64,000 nt of DNA from contig JAVSML010024699.1 of assembly GCA_038503035.1 (NCBI GenBank), forward strand, positions 434,001 to 498,000, given 5' to 3'. This document shows, piece after piece, positions 30,359 through 43,633 of this stretch. The position numbers and the translations under genes were made by a program. The notes under the pieces are model-generated. The model searched no databases and had not been told where the DNA came from. It worked only from the letters and a program-made list of their open reading frames with translations. Source of the stretch: Crocodylus rhombifer (lineage: Eukaryota; Chordata; Crocodylia; Crocodylidae). Every line of letters starts with the position of its first letter. Position 1 is the first letter of the stretch.

Positions 30359-33300
30359 GTAAGTGAGAATTAGAGGTCAAAATATATGGAATACAGAGTA
30401 GAGGTCAGATGTATAGATCAGATATGCTAGCCAGAAATGTTAGCAAAAGTTCTCATTTAATATAGTTGAGATTCAAGATTTATATATTTATGTTGACTTA
30501 TATTAGTATGTGAATGTGTGTGTGCATTTATATATTAGACTTGCACATGCACATGTTTTATATTTATCAAACATTCATATGTTTTAAGTGAGATCTCAAA
30601 TACAGAAAATTAACAGGAAAAGTAAGTACAGGCAAATTTCAATAGCGTTGTTAATACTGAGAATATTTCACACGTAAATAGCACAAATAGCACCTTCCAT
30701 CAGAGTATCTTAAATCACTATCTAAACATTACAACATATAACCTCATAGCACTGTCTTGTGTAGGAAAGTATTTAATTTGGTTTTACAGAAAGGAAAACA
30801 ACTCAGGTGAAGAGAGGTTAAGGGCAAGAGATTCAAAAGACATTAATGAATATTTGGTGACTCGTTGTCACATGTGCAAGAAAGTCTGTAGCAGAGCACT
30901 GAATTGACCTCTGAGCTTTTGTTTCTCTGTCTTGGGTTTCAGCAATAAATCACCCTTTCCTAAAACAACATAACTTCCAGTTTCCCAGAAAGTACACTAC
31001 TGTCGGGTCAGTTTTTTCTATCTCTGCTCAAGTCAAAGTGAATCTTGTTCCAGAAATAATCCTCCTTGCCCTTAGTGGAACTTTTGGAGAGCAAGTGTAT
31101 TAACAGACCTCTTTCTTGAGCCAGTTCTGATTGATTCATGTCAAAAGAGGGATGAAAGAGGAGCTGCTCCACCCTTGATGCATGTTGCCTCTCTGGCAAT
31201 TAACTTGAATGACCTGGGAACACAGCATTGTCTCAGAAAAAAATTGTTATCACATTTATCTTGCATATTTGACACATATAGTGAGCTGATAACAAAAAGT
31301 TTTCTCCTGGGAGAAATGCCATGTCTATTTTTACACTGAAGTACTGCTCAGTGAGTGCAAGGAAATCAGAATTGGGGTGAAGTAATTAACAGCAAATCAG
31401 ATGCTAAAACAAGCAATAGGTTGATCTTTATGAGAAGAACCCTGAAAATGTTACTCAGTGTCTTAGGCAGCTTAATTGAAATCAAGAAAATACAAAATGA
31501 AAAAATATGGCTGTCTATAGTTGGTAAAAGCTATGTGTGACTAGCTAGCTCTCTGAGATGTGTGTACAAGTCATTGCTTTCAATGCAAATTGCATGTACG
31601 TATCTCTGAAGACCACTGTCTCTTCATACATGTAATCAGTAATTTTTTTTCCCATTTTACAACAACTGTTTGGCTCATTGTTTAATCAGAGGGCCTGGAA
31701 GACAACTTTTATTTCTTATACTCCTGGATATTTAGTAGCTTCTAAAAACATTTATGAAGACTCAAGGCTTGAGTCCAGTATCAAAATTATAAAGTCTCAA
31801 AGGAATTCTAGACCAATGGCTGATTTTAGCTAAAAGTATAGCTCATGACAATGTGGTGACAATTTGACACGAGTGTCTTTCCATTTGCAAATATTTTATC
31901 GCTGCTGAGAATACTATTTAAATATATTAATACTGTTTATCTGTACTTCCAAAAGGAAGTACTAAAGTATGCTGCAGTAACAATGTCACCATAGGGCAAT
32001 GTGTAGACATGCCCACAGTGTTCTAGACTGAGCTGGAACCCAGTGTGCCAGGGCTAAGGTCATATTCCATGCTGAGTCCATCTGAGAAAATGATTGATCA
32101 ATCAGAAGCCAGTGCTGCAGGCTGCTCTGTCTGCTGCCTTCTTTCCAGCTATGGGCATGTAGGACACTGGGGGAGGCAGGCAGCAGTAGTCACAGCTCAG
32201 CTGTAGGCACCAGCCCTATGAGACTTTTACTTCTACTGGGGTGGGCTGGGTTCAGATGTGGACTGACCTTGCACACCAGCCTGATCCAGCACATCAGTCC
32301 CAGACCATGACTATTTCATGTCAGGTCTGGAGCCACAAGGTAGGTTGGCCACATTCTGGGAGCTGGACTTGGTGCAAAAACCCAGACTTAGTACGTGTCT
32401 CTGGAGCCAGTGCACCAGATTGGATGGGCATGTGGTGTTAGCCTGTGGCCAGACCCAGCCTATCCCTGCTCCACCAAAAGCAGGCTGTGTGCTGTATTCA
32501 TGATTAATTTTTCCTGTGGGATAGTTACTGTGAGGGTTTGTGTTTGGGCCTGTGGTAGGGCACTATGAGTGACATGGGGATCAGCAAGGTGGGAGTACTG
32601 AATACCCAAATGCCAGGTTGGAGTTAGAACCTGAAGACCAGAGAGCACAGGGACCAGGAGAGCTGAAAGGGGAGATCTGAGTTGTTTAGTCTGTTAAGTG
32701 AAATCCAAAACCAGGGGCCAGAGATTCAGTACTGAATTCCACGGGAGATCAAGATCAGTATCAGGAAAAGCCAAAGCCGAGTCAGGAGCCAGGAGAACCA
32801 GAAAGCAGTGAGCATGAGGCTTGCCAGAACAGAGGGAGGCTGTGTGAAGGCATGCCTGCAGCCTGAGGCTGCAGGTGTGCTCAGAGACAACCCTAGCAGG
32901 GTGCGGGGCCTGGGGCAAATCAGCCTGTGTGGGGCCCAGATGCGAAGAAGCCGGCAGCGGCAGGGGTGAACAGCTGGATGCAAAGCCAGCGCCAGTGGTG
33001 CAGTCACCAGCACTAGATGGGCCCTGCAGGAGGGGCTGCAGTCTCTCTGCCCAGCTCCGAATTGGGGCAACTGCAGGGCTGGGGCGGTTGCCCCAATTTG
33101 TGCCCCTCCCCCCCCAGGGATGGCCCTGGGTGTGTTTATAAGGAGTGAGTGGTGCCTTCAGCAGCCAATCCAGTTGCGGAGAACTGGGGCAGTCGCATTA
33201 GTCAGAGATCAGGGTAGGTGTGGAAACTCAGGTGTCTTGCCTAGGCAGGCATGCCTGATGTCAGAGGATGGGCAGATATCAAATTACTAAAATTTAATTT

Positions 33301-34612
33301 AAAAAATGTTTAACAATCCATCAAGACAATGAAATTTTTCAAATACTTTTTTATTTTGCTGACACAAATTAATTTTAGGTTGATCCAAAATAATTCCCCC
33401 TCTCCCCACTCAGTTTTTGGATTTTTCTTAGTTTAGCTAGCATACTTGAGGATCAACTATTTTCACAGTTCTGCTGAGGAGGAACAGGAGGAAAGAAACC
33501 TATTCTACCTCAGAATTTCTATTTTCTTAAACTGGGATTGCTGAAATTTATTGGGTAAAGGGGGAATGAAGGGCATGCTCTCTGCTGACCTAAAAAGGCT
33601 ATTTGTAGCTTCATCTTGACAGTTGTTGGACTTGGGGATAGTTGAATATATGTTTTCTAACTGAAGTTGTGTGTGTGATAAAACTAGAGTAGGGATAAAT
33701 GGTTTTAAGTGTGGATACTGTATTTTCTCACATATGGTATGCACCTTCCCTATTATTCAATGTTATATTAAATGTGTTCCCATTCTGTATCCTAGGGATA
33801 AGTATCAGTTATTTAAACGTTATCGCTAACATTGTGAAGAGCTAGTTTTCATCCAAACGATTTGTCTGGTAGCACTGAATTCAGTCTGCATTCTTTATTT
33901 CCTTCCCCCAACACTTCCAAACCATCAGCAATAATAGTTGTGGTAATAATGTTATACGTTTTTCTAGACCAAAGAGGATCAGGAAAAACAGCAAGGCTTG
34001 TTAAACAAGTTAAGTTTATTTTAATTAGATTAATATATCCAGGTTGGTCAATAAACCTTTCTTTTTCCATTTTCCAGTTTTCCTGAGCTTAGATTCACTA
34101 CAGAGTTTAATTCGAACAAGGAAACCAGTTTTGGATATAGATGTGTGCCAGGAAATTTTAACTTTTAAGTAAGACCACTGCAAAGGATGTATGGCTCCAT
34201 TTGCTCTTGCATTGCCCTCTGGAATGTAAGGGCAGGATTTTAGATTTATGATCATTTACTTTATAACCAGACATACGGTACACCTGAATTTATACACTGC
34301 CAAAATCACACTGGATGAAGAGATCAATAATAATGCCAAGTATAACAGATCATCTATATATAAGACAGGCTTTTATTTTTTATCTGCTCCAGTGATAGTT
34401 TTCCATTATTGGACATCCTCTGATTTTTATGTGCAAATTCCTGAATAAACTGGGCAAAAAAGCAAGGGCAGGGGGATGGAGGGTCCATCCAAAATATTTT
34501 TTTTAAACAACTTCCAGTAGTGACTAGTTCATCACATATAATTTCAGAGATTGGAATGAAGCATATATACAGATGAAAGCTACATCTAAAAGTTTCTGTC
34601 TCAAGAATGACA
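30359..34612 (+). other. Intron between exons C and D, first part
   Basis: Mostly unclassified. The 30775-30830 stretch (TTTTACAGAAAGGAAAACAACTC, AGAGAGGTTAAG) resembles a MIR core. From 32100 to 33130 the DNA is GC-rich. Within it, 32890-33115 has weakly inverted ends (GTGCGGGGCCTGGGGCAAAT against TTGCCCCAATTTGTGCCCC) that may mark another MITE. The overlapping frames on both strands there show no motif. Confidence 0.35.
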
Positions 34613-34620
34613 TCTACTAA

Positions 34621-35026
34621 TTCAATCAAATATCATTTTACTACTGAAACTAAAAAGGCCAGTATGTAGGTAATATTAAACACTTCCAGTCTCCAGTGTT
34701 AGTGAGGGAATATTTAATCTAATATTATATATATAATTTTAGAGTGCCCCAGTTAGCAGTGCCCTGCTATCAGCCAGAGTGCTTGCTCTCAAGGGGGGCA
34801 TGTGTCCCCCTCAATCCCCCCATGCATCGCCTACAGATGAGGGTGCTTTGTATCTTGCTACTCCAAGCATTTTAGATTAAGTATTTATATTTTACGTTGA
34901 TTTATATGTGTGTGTGTGTGTGTATGTGCGCACATCCCCCCATGCATCGCCTATGGATGAGGGTGCTTTGTACCTTGCTAGTCCAAGCATTTTAAATTAA
35001 GTATTTATATTTTATGTTGATTTATA

Positions 35027-35067
<41 letters not shown>

Positions 35068-35145
35068 TGGGGACTGGAAGTGTTTAATATTATCCAAATA
35101 CTGGCCTTTTTAGTTTCAGTACTAAAATGACATTTGATTAAATTT
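34621..35145. repeat. Large inverted repeat enclosing direct repeats
   Basis: Arms 34621-34700 and 35066-35145 are reverse complements over about 80 bp with few mismatches: TTTTACTACTGAAACTAAAA with AGGCCAGTAT on the left, and the complement TACTGGCCTTTTTAGTTTC on the right. Between them are two direct copies, 34813-34921 and 34928-35040, of a ~110-bp unit with CCCCCCATGCATCGCCTA, GATGAGGGTGCTTTGTA and AAGTATTTATATTTTA. The whole could fold into a stem of about 80 bp. No coding content and no clear flanking duplication. Confidence 0.88.
35026..35066. repeat. (TG)n microsatellite
   Basis: About 19 TG units ending the second direct-repeat unit. A shorter TG run ends the first unit at 34907-34925. 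Confidence 0.95.
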
Positions 35146-35149
35146 AATA

Positions 35150-37090
35150 GAATAAAGTTGGACAAGATTTTACCCTCAGCTATATGTAGGCTGTGACAAT
35201 AGTGTTGTAATGATATAACTGATTGTAGATTTTATCCCATGGGAGACTTTTGCAATGAAACTCCTGAATTAGCACTGACTGAAAATATTCATATGACAAA
35301 GTGGAAGGTTTATGTCTTTAAATAACACCATATTGCCATTTCCTATGGGATACATCTGGTAACATCTAAAGTACCCTCCCACCAGTGAATTCCCTTCCCT
35401 ATATAAATGCTTTAATTTTTTGTTACAGGGCATTTTTTCAGTTGTCTCTTAACATTGATGAGACCCTTCTTCATTTGGATGAAGCATCACAAGTGACATC
35501 CTCATTGATTCTTGTCTACCTTTAAGATTTATGAGAGATGAATTAAGTGCCTAGTTTAGGGGATGTCTTCATAATCTACCCTGGCTCCGTTCTGATAGCA
35601 GCTCAATTACGGAAATTTCGTCTTCAGGACACTGTTCTCTGATTCTATATCTTGGTTGGAGACCAGTACCAGCCAGGGCAGAAAACACTATATTGGCATA
35701 TTTGTAGACCCCCTGTTCTGCCCTTTCTCTAAGGAAGATTTAATACAGTAAGGCTAGCATGTGTCAGTGAGAATACCCACCTTGCTCTGTCGTCACAGGT
35801 TGTCCTGAGTTTATTACAGAATATTTGGCTCCAAAGGCCCCAACTTTCTTGGACTCTCCTCAGGAAGTCTGAAGTCCTTCCCATCCATGATGAAACATCT
35901 TATTTCTGCTATTTAATTTCAGAATCCACTGATACCATTTTTAAACCTGTTTTCCTTTGTATCTGTGCACCATCCTGCACTAAGTTTGATCAAAACTTCC
36001 TCTGGGGTTTGTAATTTTTACCCTTTGCTGTAAATTCATCCTATTCACATCTGTCCAGCATGTGAGCCATGCAAAGTCTCACTTTTTGTAAGCCCCAGAA
36101 ACAGAGGGTGATTTTCATCTGATCCAGATAAATCAGAATTGCAGCTGCTTGAGCTCTGTGTGGCTCATCTCCTGGGTAATCCAGTTATATTTCTTTGTGT
36201 TCTTTCTCTTTTTTCATCCAGTATGACAAATGCTAAGAAAAGCACTAAAACACAATTTCTGCACTATATTGCAGACCTAAGGCTAACTTGTGTTAGAGCT
36301 TAGATATTTTTAACTTCAGTAACTGTGGTTTAGTAAGCGCATTCTCTGCAAGTTTTCATAAATTACCAGCTAAGCACCAAGTTAATGTTAAAATCATGTT
36401 ATAACTTCAAAATACACAGTTACAGAGTTACCCCTTGTCTCTTCAATTTACATCAATTTATTGCTGGTCAAATGCAAGAGATTTTAAAAGCACAAATAGT
36501 TGATAGGCTCTAATTCCTAATGAAAATCTATTTAAAAAAATCTTTCAGAAAATGTTTTATTCTGTGTACATATGCTGATGCAAAAATACACCATCAAAGG
36601 GACTCAATGGTAAAAATCATAATTCGAGTTTTGTTCTTTTTTGGAGGTATGCCTAATTACGTTGCTGGAATTTATTTTAAGTATTAAAGAATTTGTAGGA
36701 CCAGATGAAGGAATAAAAAGGCAATTACTGAAAAATCTTTGACAATTAGATATGGCAGTCTTCTTCATTCCTGTACTAAACTCTTCTGTTTTTTTAATGT
36801 GAAGTATTTAACAGCTGCAACATTCTACCACAAAAATAGTTCTTTTCCTTGATTAGTGAAGTAAATGATTCCTGTGCATAAAGTTTCTGAGTGTTTTGGG
36901 GTACTTTGGATGAAAATCTGATGTTTTAAAATACTAAACAAATAGTGATTAATAATTGTGTTACAGTGGTGTGTAATGGTCTTACGTGAGACTGGAGCTT
37001 TAATTACACTATATACACCTATTAATAGATTATCTCTTTACTGGAGAGTTGAAGTCTAAGTAAATAAACAGCGTAAATTATGTGATGTAT
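35150..37090 (+). other. Intron, no recognised element
   Basis: AT-rich intronic DNA with no identified repeats or open frames of note. Confidence 0.5.
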
Positions 37091-37094
37091 TATT

Positions 37095-37215
37095 GCATTT
37101 TTATCCCCATTTTATAAAAGGGTAATTAAAGCACAAAGAGATTGAGTCATGTACTACAGATCACATATAAAACTTGTGCTAGAGCTGAGTGCTAAACCCA
37201 GGTTCCCAAATCCTT
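37095..37215 (-). mobile_element. MIR/CORE-SINE-like remnant
   Basis: TTATCCCCATTTTATAAAAG, then TTAAAGCACAAAGAGATTGAG and GTGCTAGAGCTGAGTGCTAAACCCAGGTT follow the order of a MIR read from core to tRNA side. Diverged, with no clear termini. Confidence 0.6.
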
Positions 37216-37689
37216 GTCCAGTACTTTTATCATAAGGCCATTTTTGTTTCTCTTTTGTCTTAATTTAGAAAATCATTTAAGTATCTGGTTTAGGTCATAT
37301 GGAGACATCAGTGGCCAGCGAGAATTGAATATGTGGATAAGCACCCCTCCTGAATAAGTAACTTTTCCTAAACAGAGACTTCTATAAATATCATGCTCTA
37401 TGTCCTTTCTCTGGGATAGTTGCCTTGCCACAGTAATCCATGTCTAGCAACAGATGTTGCATCTCTGCTGCGGTAAACCATTTTATCCTGGGGCAGATAT
37501 CCATGTCTGTTGTCCTAGGATAAATCCTAAAAAGGTTCACAGGATAAGAAGTACTAACAGTTTATACTGGGACATTGCAAAGTGTATCTGAATGATTATC
37601 TTGTGATTGCATCATTGGATTAATGGCAGAAGAGCAGCAGTGCATTCAGCCACTCACTTATACCCTGGCTGCAAAGATGATGTGTGTAT

Positions 37690-37945
37690 ACAAAACAAGG
37701 ATCGATGGTCTCAAGTTTCAGCAAGGGAAGTTTAATAGATAGGGGGGAAAAATCTCATGAGGAGAGTAGTAAAACACTGGAACTGGGTATCCAGAGAGGT
37801 TGTGGAATCTCCAACCTTGCATGTTTTTAAGACCCGGCTAGATGAAGCCTTGGCTGGGATGATTTAGTTGGGGATGGCCCTGCTTTGAGCAGGGTGTTGG
37901 ACTAGATGACCTCCTGAGGTCCCTTTGTAAAATTCTATATGTCAA
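37690..37945 (+). mobile_element. CR1 3' end fragment, sense
   Basis: Reads GGTCTCAAGTTTCAGCAAGG, then GTATCCAGAGAGGTTGTGGA, TTTGAGCAGGGTGTTGGACT and GACCTCCTGAGGTCCCTTT. This is the last ~250 bp of a CR1 related to the 28333 copy. Confidence 0.87.
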
Positions 37946-38653
37946 TCCTGGGATAACTTTGTTCCATGGCAAACAGAGGCACAACTTGTCCAGGGACAAA
38001 TGCAATGTCTGTTCCTAGCCATAAGTAATCTATCTTTTTTGGGCCTGCTCCATTGAGGGTGCTGACAGATGTTCAGACCCCCGCTTTAACTCATGGCACT
38101 TTACATAAAGCCTTATGAGTTAGAGCTCCCCAACCCAATAAACCCTGTTGGGTTAGAGGGGAATTGAGCCTGCCTGTACCAGTTCTCCTAGCCAACAGGC
38201 AGGGGCGCTTCAGCAGCCTCCAAGGAAACTGCCAAATTGGTCCTCTCCCCGTGCGCCCTCCCCCCGCCAGCTCCCAGGCTGTCAGCAGAGAGAGAGTGAA
38301 GGGAGCAGCAGCAATTGCCAGGCTGCTATGCCCAGCCTGAGCTGGGGTGGGGAACATAAGTTCTAAAGCAGAGCAGCTTAATCTGTCTGATTAGATAAGG
38401 GTTAATTTTTTGCATGATCAGCCATTTTAGAAGTGCTCTCGAGGTGTACACTTGTGTTAGGGCACAGCTGTAGAGCACTTTCAGGGGCCAGATCACACGA
38501 AAAATGTCACTTCTATCTGAGCCCTAAGTGAGCAGGAGTTTTTCCATTTATATCAGAGGGCTCTTTGTTATCTCCAGACTAAAATCCTTGCAGTATACTG
38601 TATGTTGGGGTACACTAATAGACCACTCATTATGCGTCTACACTAGGTTTTAA

Positions 38654-38922
38654 TGGATGCATCTACATGAGATGCTTTACTGTGCAGCAGACTAATTTGG
38701 TGTACAGTAAAGCATCACCATCTACACGTGTGGTCACAGTAGACTAATTTTCTGTGCTGCTGGATAGTCCCATCAGACACAAGTGGTATCCAGCAGCATA
38801 ATAAATTACTGCACTTAAATGCACGTGTAGATCGTGATGTTGGGATTAGCTTACTCCAGCTCAAATTGAGCTAGATTCTAAAGTATGTTGAGTCACATTC
38901 ATTGCATGTATAGATGCACCCA
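38654..38922. mobile_element. Hairpin-containing element with TGCATCTACATG ends
   Basis: Starts TGGATGCATCTACATG and ends CATGTATAGATGCACCCA, inverted termini of about 16 bp. Inside is a perfect 13-bp stem, GATGCTTTACTGT (38671-38683) with ACAGTAAAGCATC (38704-38716). The terminus resembles those near 41730 and 55519. Non-coding; superfamily undecided because no clean target duplication is seen. Confidence 0.6.
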
Positions 38923-38959
38923 CTGTGTTCCGCTGAAATAGTTATCTGAATTCTAATCA

Positions 38960-39445
38960 GAATCATAGAATCATAGAATCAATGAGTGGGAAGGGACCTA
39001 GACAGATCATCTAGTCCGACCCCATGCCATGGGCAGGAAGGAGCACTGGGGGTGGGAGGGGTCATAAGACCCCAGCCAGATGCCTATCCAGTCTCCTCTT
39101 GAAGATTTCCAGGGAAGGTGAGAGCACCACCTCTCTGGGAAGCCTATGCCACCCTTACAGTGAAGTAGTTCTTCCTAATATCTAACCTGGCCACCCTTAC
39201 AGTGAAGTAGTTCTTCCTAATGTCTAACCTAAACCTATCCTCCCTCAGCTTGTGGCCATTGTTCTTGGTGACTCCAGGGGGGGCCCTGGCGAACAGACTT
39301 TCCCCGAGTCCCTGCTGGTGGCCCCTGATAAGGTTATAGGCAGCCACAAGATCCCCCCTCAGTCTCCTCTTGCGGAGATTCAAAAAGTATGGGTTGTGGG
39401 GGAGCAGACTGTAATCCTTACTCTCAAGAAAGCCTTTTAGAGTTG
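38960..39445 (-). mobile_element. 5'-truncated CR1, antisense
   Basis: Begins at the tail AATCATAGAATCATAGAATC, then GGGAAGGGACCTAGACAGATC and so on. In reverse it encodes [20 protein letters not shown] and APPGVTKNNGHKLREDRFRLD (39144-39473). An in-frame duplication repeats LDIRKNYFTVRVA (see 39149-39230). The AATCATAGAATC tail and high similarity to other copies suggest a fairly young insertion. Confidence 0.92.
39149..39230 (-). repeat. 42-bp tandem duplication in CR1
   Basis: Two copies of a 42-bp unit containing CCACCCTTACAGTGAAGTAG (39149-39190 and 39191-39230), adding 14 codons in frame to the C-terminal CR1 coding region. Confidence 0.95.
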
Positions 39446-41215
39446 CAACAGTATCTGAGCAACACGTTTGCATATTTTTTCCCCTTGGATAGTATGGTGA
39501 CTTAACAGTGGGACTCTCATCATATGCTCATTTCAAAGTCTGTATTTGGAAATGGCCTCCTGTTGATTCTGAACCCAGAGAAAGTTAAATAAAGATTTAG
39601 GCATCTTGAAGCTACTGCAAATGAAGCACGATTATTTTTCATTGATCTGTATTAAAAACAATCATATCCTTAAGGTATAGCTATAGTCTGGAAAAAAATA
39701 TTAAAACTAGCATCATGGTGTTCTGTGTTTATTGTCCCTAAATGAAAAACAGATCAAATTTACAAGTTAAAGAGTTTTATTTTTTTCCTCTAGCTGCTAG
39801 CAAGCAAAGTCCACTGAGACTGTGAATATCAAGCTGTGCTCCTTTTGACTTTGCACCAACAAAATCAAAATTCTGTACTTGGAATGTCATTAATGCTGAT
39901 GATGATGCAAGAGGCAGAATAGAAGTCAGCTCATTCTCTTCTATAGCTTTGTTGATTCTGTGGTGCTAAAGGGCTTGAAATATTTATTTTTTCCTCTTAA
40001 AGGAAAAAAATAAAGTTACTTCTTTGAACATACTTGTACTGTAATGCAATTTTTAAAAGAAGCACTAGATCATCATTTTAAGAAAATCAGAAAGGTGAAC
40101 ATTAAGTATTAAATCAAATAAACCAATTCCCTTATAAAGATGTGTTATTAGTGTATCCCTTTGCTTTCAAATGCAACATTACAGGTAGAGTGACAGGGAA
40201 CCCTCAGCACTCCCAATTAATCATTCAAGTTACAGAATTATTTCTCAGAAAATATCTGTATTTCTTCTCATTAACTTTGATTATATGCTTTTCTCTCAAT
40301 GTCAAAATACTGATAATTATTTTTTCTTCCAAATAACATAACACTGTTGGACATTAACATCTATTACTTGTAATACTCCACCTTGTTAGGGTCAATGTAA
40401 TGCAGGGACATAACATCTTTTGGGTATTCATTGTGACTAACAGTAGCTGGGCAGATCAAGTCTGAATGCTTGAATCACGTTATCAGCAACAGATAAAGAA
40501 AAATAACTCTGTCTCAGGGACCTAGCAGTTAAATGCACTGAACCCAGTGGATTTGCACAAGCAGCCAGGTACCAGATAAAAATGGTTAGGTCTGGATTTA
40601 AATAATCCATGCTGATGTAGAATGCTGCCATATACAAATATGTTCCTGTGTTCTGCACACTCTTAGCTATCTTTAAAAAATCCATTTCCATAGTGATCAG
40701 ACATGCAGAATGGTAATTTCCTGAAAGTTCAGGATCCTGGCTAAGTGGAAATACTTCTGCTAGACTAATATCATTATTTGAACCACATGACATGAGGGGA
40801 AAACTATCTGTTCATGGCAGAGACTACTGTCTCAGAGCCTGGGGTGAATTTCATCCGACTCACAGAGATACTTCTGACAGAAAGTTTTACCCTAAGTTGC
40901 ATGTATTATCAACCTTTCCTCAGGAGGTGATGGATTTGTCCCACCACAAACACTTCATCTGCCAACACTGTCGTATGTAAATTACTTGCACAATGCAGAC
41001 AAGCATTAAATTATCTTGTCCTGAAATATAGATATCTCAGTCTTTTCAAGGCCTTTGTTTTTTACTTCCTTTTTTTGTCCCCAGCCCATTCTTGCTAATT
41101 TCTGCACATAACTACCAGGGTGTTATCTTCCAGGTCTCTGGAAAAGCTTTACATTTTGAAGGACACATAACAGTACTTCTCGGGAAGAATGCCCTTATGG
41201 GTGAAACATAAGGGG
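39446..41215 (+). other. Intron, unclassified
   Basis: AT-rich. The antisense frame at 40437-40793 (118 codons) shows no domain, no splice context and ordinary base composition; it is treated as chance. Confidence 0.4.
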
Positions 41216-41217
41216 CA

Positions 41218-41735
41218 CACGTACACATTCGATTAATGCACACAAATAACCTCCAGAGCTTATTACTCCAGAGTTTTTTGCCTCCAGGGACACTGTTTGA
41301 ATGTGTACCCAGGAGCAAGAAACTGGAGCATATTGATCCAGTGTTTATTTGTGCGCAGCACATGGAGCCTGGTAGGAGCAGCCCAGGGTGGCAGGGGACC
41401 CAGGGGGTCAGCCTGCCAGCCTGGGGGTTCTCTGACTGGGCTCCATGTACTGTGGAGGAATTGGCTGAGGTACAAGGATGCTTCAGTGTGGGGGCTTGCC
41501 TGCTGGCTAGCTCTACACTGAGGCACTCTGTGCCCTAGCCAGCTGTGGTAGCATCTACATGTGAGCTGCTGAACATGAAAAAACTCTGCAGAAGGGTAGC
41601 ACTTGTGTTTTACAAGTCCTATTCTGATTGCAGAGTTTATTAATTCTACGTCTCACATGTAGAAGCTGAGACATTTACTACACAGTTAATTAATCAGCTG
41701 TGTCGTAAATGTCTCATATAGATGCATCCAAGAAC
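41218..41735. mobile_element. Palindrome-rich element
   Basis: Contains several nested inverted repeats: GTACACATTC (near 41221) with GAATGTGTAC (near 41300), ACATGGAGCC (near 41359) with GGCTCCATGT (near 41440), and a 19-bp stem TGAGACATTTACTACACAG (41667-41685) with its complement at 41698-41716 (one mismatch). Strings CATCTACATGTGAG (41552) and ATAGATGCATCC (41719) relate it to the elements at 38654 and 55495. No coding motif. Confidence 0.5.
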
Positions 41736-42299
41736 ATCAGTTCCTGGGTTCACCACTGACTTTTCTGTGTCACCTTGAGCCAGCCCATTAGCATCAGATT
41801 GTGTATGTTTTACTCATATTGCTGAACAGTTATGCTAATGAGCAGTTCATTGGCTTCTAATTTGTGTCAGAATTGGCCATCCTTCCACTGAACAGTTTTC
41901 ATTGCTTGAATATTCCAGTTGATTTCACACTGGCATTGCGCTGAATAAGAGTGACAGTGATAGGATCTTGCCTGCAATCTCACTTTCTGTCAGTTCTTCT
42001 GCACCTTGCAACAGTGCCGGGCGGATAAAGCCATTACTACTTGACAGGCACTTGTATTCTGTGGGCCTGATGTCACATAAAAGAGGTTCTGAAGAGAAAT
42101 ATTTTTTTCCCTAAATGTTCTTATGTTTCTTGCATTCAACTCAAGAAATAACTGTCTGGAGAAAATGCTACTGTTATAAAAAGAGGCACCAATAACTGAA
42201 AACTTTTTTTCATTATCTAAATATCTGTGAGGTGTCAAGATGTTCTCTTTAACGTTGCCAAGCAGTTATACCAAAGACTGAGAATTAGAACTCCTTGAA

Positions 42300-42445
42300 T
42301 CTGTTGTAAGCTCTGCCAGTAACCCATCACTTCACTTTGTCCAAGTCCCAGAATTTCTTTTCCTCAGTTTTCCCAGCTGCAAATCAGATCCACAGATCTT
42401 ATCTGTCTCAGAGAGAGAGAGAGAAATCTAATGCTTATAAGTAAT
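42300..42445 (+). mobile_element. MIR/CORE-SINE-like remnant
   Basis: CTCTGCCAGTAACCCATCAC, CAGAATTTCTTTTCCTCAGTTTTCCCAGCTGC and a final AATGCTTATAAGTA follow the MIR order. A GA microsatellite (42411-42424) has expanded inside it. Confidence 0.5.
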
Positions 42446-43633
42446 TGCAAACCATAACTAAAAGTTGCTTTGTAGGTACCAAGCACTATTGTTTTTATTG
42501 CTGATGAATTCTTTGTATTTCATGGCAGTGTCATTAAAATCAGTGAACCTAAAGTTGTCTCAGTGCTTTCATTACAAGCCCATCATGTGGTATAATCCAG
42601 AAATAAATAATCCCTGGAATCAAAACTTTAAGCACAGCTCTACCAAAAAAAAGTTTCTTTTACTTTTTTGAGAGTTCACAAAACAAATGTCAAGTGGGAA
42701 CAAAAAACAATTGTCCCCTCATGGTAGGACTTCAGAATGGCTGTTTTTTATGCTGATCCTTTGCAGGTTATTGGTCTAAACCTACTGTGATATAGTACTT
42801 GAAAGGATAAGAAGGGAAAATGAAATGATAATGCTGGTTTATTTAGGAAATTGGCTATATTTTTTGTTGAGCAACCCTTGGTCAACCAAAAGTGATTAAA
42901 AAGAACTTTAGGATACTAAATTAAGTTCTCAGCTTACAAGCTCTTATGCATGTAGGTAACTGTCTCACTGAGTTCAGTTGTGACAAATTATTTCCTTTGT
43001 AGGAGTTGTGGTTTCAAAGTATATTGTGATTTCACCATAAATGTTACTAGGACAAAAAATGTTTAGAAGCTGACATCCATCTCTACTGAGACTTAGTAAC
43101 TTCGAGGAGAATTAAGATCCAGCAGTACGTTTTAAAACTCATAAATCTAAGATGGTTCAAATTTCATTGCAGTTTTTCTTCTGCCCTTTTTTCCCTTATG
43201 TTTTGATTTCTGCCTCAATAAAACCCTAATTTTAAACATCTCTAGTTAATTTTGCCCCACTGTGGCTTTCTTACAAAAAATAAAAGAACCCAAGCAAAAC
43301 CGCACAGAGAGAACCAGAGAGCACCTGCTCATACTTTACATGTGTTTCATAAATGCAGTTTAGCTTCTTGCCCTTGCCCTGTCAGCCCTCATAAGCACTG
43401 AATTTATCATCTTAAGTTTAAACACACAAAATCCAATCTGTCTTCAGTTCGCAAGTGTCATCTCTGAATGTTATTAATTAAAAGGAACAAGAATGCAATA
43501 CATCTGGATTAAAAACCGCTGCTTACTCTATAAGATCATGTGTCCACAGAACATGTTTTCTTTTCCTCTGGAAAATTTACATCTGTGCCTGTGTTCCATG
43601 AAATGAGTTTAAACTTCTATTTTTACTTTTAAG
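42446..43633 (+). other. Intron leading to exon D
   Basis: AT-rich with no recognised repeats. Ends in the T-rich acceptor tract of exon D. Confidence 0.5.

Noticed and set aside
40437..40793. 118-codon antisense frame
   Set aside because: No motif, ordinary AT content, no paralogue in the window; fits chance.
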